NCBI GenBank assembly: GCA_949752795.1
Contig: OX457061.1
Coordinates: forward strand, 125,870,530 to 125,934,529
DNA from: Hyperoodon ampullatus
Taxonomy: Eukaryota; Chordata; Mammalia; Artiodactyla; Ziphiidae
Direction of reading: 5' to 3'
Length of the DNA stretch: 64,000 nucleotides
Shown: piece after piece, positions 45,123 to 55,599 of the stretch
Position numbering within the stretch: position 1 is the first letter of the stretch
How the letters are laid out: the number at the start of each line of letters is the position of its first letter
Position numbers and translations under genes: made by a program
Notes under the pieces: model-generated
Told to the model about the DNA's origin: nothing
What the model saw: the letters and a program-made list of their open reading frames with translations, nothing else
Databases searched by the model: none

Positions 45123-45331
45123 GGGCTTCCCTGGTGGCGCAGTGGTTGAGAGTCCGCCTGCCGATGCAGGGGACACGGGTTCGTGCCCCGGTCTGGGAAG
45201 ATCCCACATGCCGCGGAGCAGCTAGGCCCGTGAGCCATGGCCGCTGAGCCTGCGCGTCCGGAGCCTGTGCTCCGCAACGGGAGAGGCCACAGCCATGAGA
45301 GGCCCAAGTACCACAAAAAAAAAAAAAAAAA
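45123..45331 (+). mobile_element. CHR-2-type SINE (sense)
   Basis: A complete sense copy with a ~23-bp A-tail. The duplication AAAAATGTTTTTCCCC lies at 45107-45122 and 45332-45347. Confidence 0.94.
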
Positions 45332-46260
45332 AAAAATGTTTTTCCCCTTAAATTGGTCAAGAGCACTAAGCATGGAACCTAGAGACCAGAGTTACAGTCC
45401 CAACTCTGACAAGCTGGTCACATGACACAGGTGATTTATTTTGTCTCGAGTTTGTCTCCTTTGCTATCAGATGGAGCATGACCTCCAAACTCATGCACTG
45501 TGGTGGGTTTTCAGAGTGTTTATGGAGGCCCCCGTGGGCCTGGCACTTCATTTCTGTGGCCACTGAAGGGCATGGTCTGTGCTTACATGTTGTGTACAGT
45601 TTCCTTGGGAGATAAGACAGATAGATAGGAAAGAAAATGTAAAACTATACATAGAAGTGCTCATTCTGAAATGTTTTCAGTGCAGTAGGAATTAGAGAAG
45701 GGAGATCAAACTGGGAAAAATGGAAAGAAACGTAGAAGGCGTGACATGTAGGGAAAAGAACAAACCAGCGATTCATGTGTGTTAGGGTTAGACTGACTGT
45801 ATTAGGAGCTTCCTGTTGAGAATTAGTCTTTGTGATTGACCCTGTGAAATGTGTAAGGAATGTGGAGGAAACCAGTGAAGGTTTCTGAAGTGAAAGGACT
45901 GACATAGTGGAAGAGGCAGCGGGAGCACCCGATGGAAACGGTAGAGGCAGTTGGCGTGAGTTGGTGAGGACCCGGACTTCGTGTTCAGAGGGGTGTTCAG
46001 TTCAGGTATTTCAGAGCCAGGGTTTTATTAAAATATTTGACATTTTGACTCATGAAAAATTAAGGCTGCTAAAATCACAGCTCAAGAATGCTTTTTATTT
46101 TGGGAGAAACTTTATGATTATGTAGACTTATTTACATTAACTGTAAGCTCAGCAAAAAATGTTTCTTGAGTTGCTTTAATGGAAGTAAAAGTCTTGTTAA
46201 AATTCTAATAGTTATCGTTAAATTGAAACTAGAAAATCTTCAGGTAGAGTAAGTACTCTT

Positions 46261-46605
46261 TTTTTTTTTAATTTATTTATTTTTGGCTGCGTTTGGTCTT
46301 CGTTGCTGTGCGTGGGCTTTCTCTAGTTGCGGCAAGCCGGGGCCGCTCTTTGTTGCGGTGTGTGGACTTCTCATTGTGGTGGCTTCTCTTGTTGCGGAGC
46401 ACAGGCTCTAGGCACGCAGGCCTCAGTAGTTGTGGCACACGGGCTCAGTAGTTGTGGCTCGCAGGCTCTAGAGTGCAGGCTCAGTAGTTGTGGCGCACGG
46501 GCTTAGTTGCTCCGCGGCATGTGTGATCTTCCTGGACCAGAGCTCGAACCCGTGTCCCCTGCACTGGCAGGTGGATTCTTAACCACTATGCCACCAGGGA
46601 AGCCC
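46261..46605 (-). mobile_element. CHR-1-type long SINE
   Basis: An antisense 345-bp copy. The duplication AGTAAGTACTCTT lies at 46248-46260 and 46606-46618. Confidence 0.93.
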
Positions 46606-48667
46606 AGTAAGTACTCTTATAGCTTCAGACCCCACTGCATTTTCCTTACTTTTCTTCTTAAGCTAACAGAATAACTGCCAAGGAGTAGTTCAGGCCATTA
46701 GCAGCAAGGAACAGATTGAGTGTAAACCAGTCCTCTTTATAAGCCGGCAGTTAGTGCTGCCTGTGTGCTTCACTATGCAGTAGTCCAGATGATCGGAAAT
46801 AGGCACAAACAGAATTATGTTTTATGCTTATGGCGGTTGCTATGAAACCTATCAGTAGAAATTTAAGGGAGCTCTTATTTATTAAAAAAAATATCAAAGG
46901 ACAATAAAAATAATTCCACTTTGGGGAAAAAATATAAGAACGTATTTATCCAAATAAATGTTTAGTGTCTTCAAAGCAGGGATACAGACTTATTGTAATG
47001 AAGGTAATCCATTACACAAAATATCTTGAAACTTCTCTTTCAGAAATTCCCTGACAGCTTATATACCAGATTCTTTTGATTGTCTTTCTTGATACAAGTC
47101 TATTCTGAGAGCATTTAATTTTTTTGGAAAAAGCTTAAAGCTACTTGCAACCAAGTTTAGTGAATGAAGTGGGTAATCAAGATAAATGATATGTGATCTT
47201 TTTCAGTAACTTACCATGCAGTAATAAGCCTAATTTATATAACTAGTTTGTAAACTGATTTGGAATATTTTGAACAAGAATTCATTTCTAAAAATATTTG
47301 TCAAAAATTAATACTATTACTTTAAAGGTATGATTTGTAGACTAAAGTCAAGGATTTAAAGTGTTGATGCGTAATTTTGGCAGTATAAATTTTCATAAGA
47401 TTTATTTATATTCCATCTCATTCCCCCAAAAAAGGTTTAACTACATTATATATATGCAGCGTATATATATGTGTGTGTTTGTTTATACACACACACACAC
47501 AGAACAAACTGAAATTAAGTTAAAAACAAGTGTTTGGGAAAGTCAACGTATCAGGCAAATGAATACCTCAGGCAAATGAGTGCAAGCAATATAATATTGA
47601 GCCACGTTGAAGTAGGAGCAGAAAGTTCATGGTCAAAGGGTCTCTACAATTTGGGAAAATCATTCACAAATTTGGTGCTGAGATTTGTAGCAAAGCAGGA
47701 AACCTAACTAATTACTTGAGACAAAATATGTCCGTTACTCAGTGGACAGCTCTTTTTGGTATTGAAACAAAGGAAAAATGTCCAGTGATTCTTTTAAAAA
47801 GGGGACTGTGATACAGTGTTCCTCAAACTCGGGTAGCATATAGAGTCCTCTAAAGAGGAAAATACTTTTTCAGACTCCAAGAATCTAAGTCCATAGACCT
47901 CACTGAAAAACTGAAGTCTTAGTCTTTGCAAATGTCTGTCAGTTGTGTTTATTACTATAAAACATGGTTTTTTTTATATATATATAAAAAAAATCTTTTT
48001 ATCAAAATGAATATATAAAATATAAACATTATCTGGAACTTGTATATTCCTGATTTAATTGAAATCTTGGACACCATTTTATAAAACAGCCTTGTTATGG
48101 CCTGAAAACATTCTCAGTAACTTTTACAATATTTGGATTTCATAGGACCCTTTCTCATAATAGGCATGAGGCCAGAAAAATGATTGTATTTGAGTGAATC
48201 TGTGGAGAGTATCAGACTAGTTCTGTTCATACTCAGACTGCATCCTTCAGGCAGTTCTCACAGTATCGTTTCAAGATGCTTTTCATGAGTAGTCAGCAAC
48301 AGTGTGTTTGGGAGTTAACGTTGCTTGACAGGTGTTTGGAAAACTTGCCCCTTCCTTGGAGAAAAAGCACAGTCAGCTGAGCCACGAGGTAGAATTGACA
48401 CCACCCTGTGACAGCTGAGTGGTTTCAGAAGGACACATGCCTACACAGAAGGCCATTCCCCTGCAAAGCACCACCAATCATGCCGGCTAATGCACTCCTC
48501 AAGAAGCAGTACCAGGTTTTCTCTGCCACACAAATGAAAGGACACGAGGACCCCGAGTTCTGGATCATAAAGCCTGCAGTAATGCCTTTAGCCTGGAAAA
48601 AAATGCAAAGCAGCTAAACATATCAACTCACTAAGCTGGTTGTAAAATGTACATTGAATTCTCTAAA

Positions 48668-48963
48668 TCAGCCATCCCCAACTTTTATGGCGCCAGGGAC
48701 CGGTTTTGTGGAAGACAGTTTTTCCACAGAGTGGGGAGTGGGGTGGGAATTGTTTGGGGACGAATCAAGCGCATTACATTTATTGTGCACTTTATTTCTA
48801 CTATTATTACATTGTAATGTATAATGAAATAATTATACAACTCACCATAATGCAGAATCAGTGGGAGCCCTGAGCTTGCTTTCCTGCAACTAGATGGTCC
48901 CATGTGGGGGTGATGGGAGACAGTGACACCCGAAGTGTGTTGCTTATGTCCAGTCTACCCCGT
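48668..48963 (+). mobile_element. Ancient hAT-type element
   Basis: It has 'gccatccccaacttttatggcgccagggaccggttttgtgg' followed by 'attacatttattgtgcactttatttctactattattac' and 'gggagccctgagcttgctttcctgcaactagatggtccc'. I recognise the order as a common mammalian hAT family but do not assign a name. Truncated on the right. Confidence 0.65.
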
Positions 48964-49030
48964 TAGATGCAGCTTAATTGTCACTTGCCACTCACTGATA
49001 GGGTTTTGATGTGAGTCTGCAGGCAAGGGA

Positions 49031-49245
49031 TTTTTTTTTTTTTTTTTTTTTTGCGGTACACGGGCCTCTCACTGCTGTAGCCTCTCCTGTTAGGGAGCAC
49101 AGGCTCCGGACGCGCAGGCCCAGCAGCCATGGCTCACAGGCCCAGCTGCTCCGCGGCATGTGGGATCTTCCCGGACCGGGGCACGAACCCGTGTCCCCTG
49201 CATCGGCAGGCAGACTCTCAACCACTGCGCCACCAGGGAAGTCCT
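49031..49245 (-). mobile_element. CHR-2-type SINE, nested in a SINE tail
   Basis: A complete antisense copy (poly-T 49031-49052). Directly right of it a second poly-T plus 'gcggtatgcggg' (49246-49277) is the 3' stub of another CHR-2 copy, so this one inserted into that tail. The duplication is lost in the T-runs. Confidence 0.85.
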
Positions 49246-49277
49246 CTTTTTTTTTTTTTTTTTTGCGGTATGCGGGT
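49246..49277 (-). mobile_element. 3' stub of a CHR-2 SINE
   Basis: Only the tail and 12 bp of body ('gcggtatgcggg') remain, abutting L1 3' sequence. Confidence 0.75.
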
Positions 49278-49279
49278 AC

Positions 49280-50025
49280 TCTGTGTCTGTGAGTCTGTTT
49301 CTGTTTCATGGATAAGTTCATGTGTGTCATATTTTAGATTCCACATATAAGTGATATCATATGGTACCACTTGAGTAAGTGCCAACAGTGGTACCTGCTG
49401 CCCCACCCGGCTCTGCCTCAGGCCTGGGTCACCTCTGTGTCCCAAGGTTCAGTCTCTTCCCCAGTCCTGGCTGCCCCAGTTCCAGTGCTACACTGTGGCT
49501 TGGAGTGAATGGGGCTGGAGAATTGGCTCTGCTTGGGCTGGGGTTGTGTGATGAGGTGGTCCCGGGAAGAACCTCACCTGTTAGAGCGCACCTCTCTCGG
49601 CACTGCCTCTGGGGCCAACACTCGAGCTCCTCACGACTGGACTCCAGGCTTCTCCAGCCCTTGCATTTGTCACAGCATCTTCCAGCCAGCCAACAGGGCT
49701 TGTGTCCTCTGTCTAGCACCCCAGGATTGGGACGCCCAGTCTGTGGCTTGACCCGCGCACTCCCCAAGGCAAGTGTCCATCACTGCAATCTCCCTTTTCC
49801 TCTGAGTCCCCTCCCAGGGGCACAGGTCGTGACCTGATCTCTCTTCTTCCCATCATACCAGATTCTCTGAGAATCTTTCTTACAACCTTGGTTGTACAGC
49901 AGTCCGGCTAGTTTCCAGTTCGTTTTCAGTGAGAATTGTTCCACATGTAGATGTATTTTTAATGTGTTCCTGGTGGGAGTGATGGTGAGCTCCACATCCT
50001 CTTACTCTGCCATCTTGATCTCTCC
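49280..50025 (-). repeat. L1 3'-end piece fused to an L1 5' end, antisense
   Basis: 49280-49370 reads like L1 3' sequence ('cacatataagtgatatcatatgg'). From about 49371 the text is L1 5' UTR in antisense, ending at 'ctctgccatcttgatctc' (50005-50022), which is GAGATCAAGATGGCAGAG in sense, the 5' terminus with a YY1-type core. The whole interior, ORF1 and ORF2, is missing. Confidence 0.65.
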
Positions 50026-50327
50026 CTTTAGAGTCCTTATTCGAAGTTCTTACACTGCAGATCTAGCTGTCTTTCCCCAGACTGTCGTCTTTTAGGCCAC
50101 ATCTTAGGAGATAACAATAAAACCTTGTCATCTGCATATGGTGCTTAGACACTTTTATTTTCTGTGTTGGTGGGGGATAATGAGGGAGGGGATGAATAAT
50201 GATATGTAGTACACCCAGTAGTGGTATCAGGGGCATTAAGTTAGAAGTTAAAAAGATTTTCTACAACACATTTCTGTTTAATTTAATCAGAAATTATGTG
50301 AGTCCTCAAAAGACAGCCTGAACTATT

Positions 50328-51539
50328 CAACTCCCCCAGCTGTCACAGTACAGGTTTGGTAAGCACCCACAGTATAAAACTCCCCTGTCATAGTGCAGGT
50401 GTGGTAAGCACCTACAGTATACAACACCCCCATACTGTCACAGTGCAGGTTTGGTAAGTGCCTACAGTATACAACTCCTCTGACTGTCACAGTGCAGGTT
50501 TGGTAAGTGCCTACAGTATACAACACCCCCATACTGTCACAGTGCAGGTTTGATAAGCGCCTACAGTATACAACTCCCCTGTCACAGTGCAGGTTTGGTA
50601 AGCACCTACAGTATACAACTCCCCTGACTGTCACAGTGCAGGTTTGGTAAGCACCTACAGTATACAACACCCCCATACTGTCACTGTGCAGGTTTGGTAA
50701 GCACCTACAGTATACAACTCCCCTGACTGTCACAGTGCAGGTTTGGTAAGCGCCTACAGTATACAACTCCCCTGACTGTCACAGTGCAGGTTTGATAAGC
50801 GCCTACAGTATACAACTCCCCTGTCACAGTGCAGGTTTGGTAAGCACCTACAGTATACAACTCCCCTGACTGTCACAGTGCAGGTTTGGTAAGCACCTAC
50901 AGTATACAACACCCCCATACTGTCACAGTGCAGGTTTGGTAAGTGCCTACAGTATACAACTCCCCTGACTGTCACAGTGCAGGTTTGGTAAGTGCCTACA
51001 GTATACAACACCCCCATACTGTCACAGTGCAGGTTTGATAAGCGCCTACAGTATACAACTCCCCTGTCACAGTGCAGGTTTGGTAAGCACCTACAGTATA
51101 CAACTCCCCTGACTGTCACAGTGCAGGTTTGGTAAGCACCTACAGTATACAACACCCCCATACTGTCACTGTGCAGGTTTGGTAAGCACCTACAGTATAC
51201 AACTCCCCTGACTGTCACAGTGCAGGTTTGGTAAGCGCCTACAGTATACAACTCCCCTGACTGTCACAGTGCAGGTTTGGTAACCGCCTACAGTATACAA
51301 CTCCCCTGACTGTCACAGTGCAGGTTTGGTAACCGCCTACAGTATACAACTCCCCTGACTGTCACAGTGCAGGTTTGGTAAGCACCTACAGTATACAACT
51401 CCCCTGTCACAGTGCAGGTTTGGTAAGCACTTACAGTATACAACTCCCCTGACTGTCACTGTGCAGATGTGGTAAGAACCTACTGTATACAACTCCCTCA
51501 TATCGTCACATTGCAGATTTGCTAAGTGCCTACAGGTGT
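50328..51539 (+). repeat. 49-bp minisatellite, 25 units, with a 485-bp higher-order repeat
   Basis: Units of three lengths begin CAAC and end CTACAGTATA. The 49-bp form contains 'tgactgtcacagtgcaggtt', the 50-bp form starts CAACACCCCCATAC, and the 45-bp form lacks GACT. I count 25 units: 50328, 50377, 50422, 50472, 50521, 50571, 50616, 50665, 50715, 50764, 50813, 50858, 50907, 50957, 51006, 51056, 51101, 51150, 51200, 51249, 51298, 51347, 51396, 51441 and 51490. The block 50422-50763 recurs at 50907-51248 in the same variant order with one visible difference. The two edge regions carry the most diverged units. It lies 1.8 kb upstream of the last NEK1 exon. Confidence 0.97.
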
Positions 51540-53365
51540 AGCAATTGGTAAAATTAATGCCACTTAGTCTTTAGCTAGGTCCTAGCTAGGCTAGAGTCAG
51601 AGGTCAAATAGAGATAGTACAATGTGTGAACTGCTTTATATTATCACTAAAAAATGTATTCTTTAAGGAGAGGAGGAGCCAAGTGTAGACAGTCATAGAA
51701 TGGCAAAGGCCAGCAGGTCCTCGTGTAGAGCATTGACCTTAGCAGTCCAAACTTGTAAACGGCTCAGAAGGAAACAAAGACCTTCTTTCTACATTTATTT
51801 TAGATAGAAGATTGTGTTCTTCATGTGATGAGATTCTGTACACCAGTTATAGTGAAGGAATGAAATTTTCATCTATCACTTGGATAGGCCCCACCAATAT
51901 GATGAGTTGAATAAGTAGTACATGATACCAGTTATATAATATTTAAAAGCAATTTTATTTAAATGCGCATATATGTAATAAAAATAAAAACCCATGGGAA
52001 GGAAGGGGACACATCAATTTCAGGATACTGATAACACCCCTCAGCAGGAGGAGAAGGCAATAAGATGGGAAAAGGGTGCTCTCTCTCTTTAATGTGTTTT
52101 TCTTGAATCAATTATCCAAACCAGTGTGGCCAAAAGTTAACTTTTACTAATTCTAGATATTAGTTACCTGTGTGTTCATTAGTTTATTCTCTGTACTTTT
52201 CTATTTGAAACAGTTTGTCATTGTAAAAAAAAAATAAGTAAATGATAGTACACAGCAATAAGTGTAACACTGAAAGCAATAAAATACATTGTATAAAGTG
52301 ATGGTCCAGCTATATTGGAAGACCTAAAGTGTCAGGATAATTCTTCCCAGGGTAGGGGACGTCAGAGCTGGATTTTGAAAGATAAATGGGGATTTATCCC
52401 CCAAGGCATATGTCTTCTTGTACATAGAGGGGTGCCAGCTATTGTACTACAGGAACTGTAAGCTCTTCAGTGTTACTAGAGCATATATTATGGGGACAGC
52501 TGGGGAAGATGGGCAATGGAAGTAGACAAGGCTAGAAGTACTTAAAAGGCCAGATCCTGAAGGGCATTGCAGTCCACATAGGAGCACAGGTTCTGTCCTG
52601 AGCCTCTGGGGAGCTTGTGAGGGGTTTCAAGCAGTGCAGTGATTAGAGATGACACTTCGATTTTAACAGAAGAGCTTTCTGGAGTGTGAAGATAGTGACT
52701 GTTATGTAAGGTTAAATTAAGCAGTCTGTTTAATTCATTCCACAGTGTTTTTTTAGACTAATGAAAATTGGAGATAACTAGAATGTCTATAAATACAAAT
52801 GGTTAATTTAAATATGCCATATCTGTAAAGAAAATACTACACAGCCATTGAAACTGACATGGAATATATCTATGATTTATTCATTTTCAACATTTTATTG
52901 TAAAATTTTTATCATATGAAAATGTTGAAAAAACTTCAGTTACCACCCATATGCCCACCATCTAAATTCTTCATTAGCATTTTATAATCTTGCTTTATCA
53001 CTTATTTGTCCATCTTTCCATCCATTATGTGTTTCAAAGGGAAAAACTCGAGTCTCAGAACTGCATCTTGTTGTAATTTTTTAAAACATATTTGTGTATG
53101 CATAAGTAAGCAATCTGGGAAGATTTATATAAAACTATTAGCTTTGGTTGTCTTTGGCTGATAGGTGATTTTTGCTTCCCACTTAATTCTTTATTGTACT
53201 GTCTGAATATTTTACATTGAGTGTGTGATATTGTAATAAAAACTACATTTAAAACTACAGTAAGGCTCTTTTCCTCTAGTGTGACAGAGAATGAGTTTTT
53301 TACTAAGTAAATACATAGAGCTTGATTTGCAATGAGTGAATTAAATTTTTTTCTTTTCTGTACAG

Positions 53366-53379
53366 ATAATGATGAATAA
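53366..53379 (+). CDS. NEK1: NEK1 last coding segment (14 bp)
   Basis: The terminal exon follows 'ttcttttctgtacag'. It contributes two bases to an Asp codon, then Asn-Asp-Glu and TAA (53377-53379), so the protein ends GAYQEDNDE. The same C-terminal residues end human NEK1. The exon continues into the 3' UTR. Entry phase 1 agrees with the previous exon at 44400. Confidence 0.93.
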
Positions 53380-54620
53380 TCCTCAGAACATTCTTTAATC
53401 CTCAATGGAATGAAAGCATTTAAATTTTGGCTCATCAGAATAACAAGCTTCAGTGGGAAATATAGCGATTTTTTATAAATGAAATATTAGATTTAAAATG
53501 AGCGTGCTGATTGCATGAAAATGATGGAGAAACATGCCATTTTTCAATTAAGATTCTAGTTTTTTATCTTTTATTTTGTTTATTGAGTTCTGTAGTTATC
53601 TCTTACAGAATATATACTTTATTAAATGTTCCAACCAAAGTGTAAGACACAGTGATCCAGACTGGACTTAATGGCTTTGAAGAAGATGTACCATGCAGCA
53701 AGGTAATTTTTACTTTCAGCAAGTGTCTTTAAGTTGAAAGAATAACTTCTGTTGTGAAAGACCTGCCTTTGCTTTTTCAATTACGCATTTAAGCATGACC
53801 CTTTTTTCTGTCTACTTGTTTTCATGGCCAGCAATTCTGGATTAAATAACCTTGTCAAGGGCTCTATTTAAATCTTAACATTTCAAAGATGGAACTTTCA
53901 GCCTTGAAGTTTATATTCTCAGTCCTTTTTCAACCAGTGTCTCCTGAACTAGCTGAATGGAAACAGGCTATAAAAACAGTCTTAGAAGTCATTGAAAAAT
54001 TTGATTACGAAAGAATAGCAAAAATATATTTCCTGATATCTAAAAAGTTGGTTAATTACTTTTGTTTCTTTTTGAGGACCAGAACAAGGAACACTATAAC
54101 TAAAAATTAGTCTGTGAATTTTAACATTGATCTAGCATATAACATAAAGTTGCCCTTTTGCTTTTCAGCTTCCTCTCATGCATGTGCTTTTTAATTGAGA
54201 TTCAAAAGGAGAAAGGAATCATTTTTATTTTGACAGTGTGACAGTTTTGGTAACTAGTATTCCAAAGGGGGGAAATGTTTACCTCTTTCAATACCATTAG
54301 GAGAAGATTTTGTTAGGTCATTAAGACAATGGTCACACAGCTTCCATTGCAATATGCCAGGTATTACATCATTAGAGATGTCTGAAGTCCAGATGCTTTT
54401 AGTAATAAAAGCAGAATTTTGGAAACTCTGAGAACAAAGAAGCCTTATTGGCATTATCTGTAATTTGAACAGTAAAATCATATGTTGCAGCACTATCAGT
54501 AGTATGCTGAATTAATTATGTATATTATTTCTAACATCCAAAGCTAAATACTTGATTTTTATATGTTTGTTTATTTTGTGATATTGCTATTAAATTTTTA
54601 CTCTCTACCTGAAGTACACT
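53380..54620 (+). other. NEK1: NEK1 3' UTR (end inferred)
   Basis: AT-rich sequence with no inserted SINE or L1, in contrast to the flanking DNA, which suggests constraint. A first possible signal ATTAAA lies at 53621-53626 and a second at 54589-54594, the latter followed by a T/GT-rich stretch. A 73-codon frame at 53889 is not convincing as a gene. Confidence 0.65.
54589..54594 (+). terminator. NEK1: Candidate NEK1 poly(A) signal ATTAAA
   Basis: ATTAAA is followed about 30 bp later by GT/T-rich 'attggttgtcttttattt', a normal downstream element. The proximal ATTAAA at 53621 is an alternative. Confidence 0.5.
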
Positions 54621-55599
54621 ATTGGTTGTCTTTTATTTATTAGCACTGTCATTAATAGAATGCTTTTACAGAGAGCTGAGAATACTTTTGATTATTTTAC
54701 CTGAACATTTTAATTTTTTTTTCAATAGAAGAATATTTGACTTCTGTACTTTAATTCTCTACAGTCCTAAATGATGATAATGATTTGTGGGAGTGAGTAT
54801 TTTTAAATTCTTAACCTAGAAATGCAAGTAGGAGTATAACACAGTAGAAGGAGTTGTTTAGCCATATTTCAAAAGATGTCATCTATACAAGAATAGGGGT
54901 GACAAATAGGATATGTGCCATCTTCAGTCAATTGGTAGTGAGTGGCTCTGGGGTGTTATTATGGAAAGGTTGTCTGTGCCAGGGGTAAAGAGGGTTTTTA
55001 TTGTTCAGTAAGGTCTATTGTAGGTGTTGGAGGAGGAATGTGGAAGTATCTATAGATTCATAGAATGTTAGAGCGAGCGAGGGCTATCAGGATAATTTAG
55101 TGTTATCTGCATTTCTCAGGCGAGGGCACTGAGTTGTCACATGAGTGCATTCACTTGTGTAGATGGCCAGGGTCAGACCAGTTCCTGGCCTTACCCTGTG
55201 CTATTACTTCCACATTCTTTTAAAATTCATCTCCTCTAGAGAGTGAAAAGGAATAGATTTAATAGGAAAAGGTACATTTAGCATTAATGCATTAAGAATT
55301 CTGCAGAGATGTTCTGTTTCTGGGAGTAGCACACTTATTCTAATTTACCTCGCTATTGAAATCAACTTTTAAATGTTAAATAAAGTTGGCTTTTTATCCA
55401 TAAATTAGCACATACTCTACCCTTTATCACTTCATTGATGGATCTTTCAAGATTGCTTGTGTATGTGTATGTTTAATATATACCTGAAAACAGAAGAGGT
55501 AAGAAGATGAATTGCAAGGCCATCACTTTGGAGAAAGCCTCAACCCAGAGATGGTGGAATATTGGAGAATAAATAAGCACTTTTGACAGGAGCATATGT
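54621..55599. other. Downstream intergenic DNA with a MIR-like element
   Basis: At about 55055-55200, 'tcatagaatgttagagcgag...tcatttctcaggcgagggcactgag' resembles a MIR-class SINE. The rest is unassigned. Confidence 0.45.

Larger units (their letters stand above)
44401..53365. other. Last NEK1 intron (9 kb)
   Basis: It contains CHR SINEs at 44525, 45123, 46261 and 49031, an hAT relic at about 48668-48963, an L1 chimera at 49280-50025 and the 49-bp minisatellite at 50328-51539. Unassigned stretches are 44746-45106, 45348-46247 (partly repeat-like near 45650-46000), 46619-48660 and 51540-53365. The last has short L1-like pieces near 52740-53020. I see no further exon. Confidence 0.7.
22908..54620 (+). 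other. NEK1: NEK1, 3' portion of the gene (9 coding exons)
   Basis: This is the 3' third of the gene for NIMA-related kinase 1, a Ser/Thr (dual-specificity) kinase acting at centrosomes, cilia and in the DNA-damage response. I recognise it from conserved peptides: [53 protein letters not shown] and [13 protein letters not shown]. Exons lie at 22908-23084, 25282-25402, 31150-31238, 32334-32566, 39548-39699, 42733-42941, 43964-44094, 44268-44400 and 53366-53379. The phases chain without conflict (1-1-2-1-0-2-1-0-1) and give about 418 codons plus TAA. The kinase domain and the basic/coiled-coil middle lie upstream, outside the window. What is encoded here is the acidic tail and the C-terminal CFAP410-binding domain. 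No frameshift or premature stop is seen, so the gene looks functional. The end at about 54620 is inferred from a poly(A) signal. Confidence 0.95.

Noticed and set aside
49379..49837. 152-codon plus-strand frame
   Set aside because: It lies in antisense L1 leader sequence and is open by composition only.
50323..51251. Long minus-strand frames (147 and 165 codons) with a repeated MYTVGAYQTC-like pattern
   Set aside because: They are products of the minisatellite, which lacks stops in all three frames on that strand. There is no start context, promoter or homology.
50328..51539. CRISPR-like regularly spaced repeats
   Set aside because: The units are contiguous and similar along their full length, with no unique spacers, and the context is a mammalian intron. 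It is a minisatellite.
53889..54110. 73-codon frame in the NEK1 3' UTR
   Set aside because: It has no recognised motif, is too short, and lies where a 3' UTR is expected. No splice evidence is visible.
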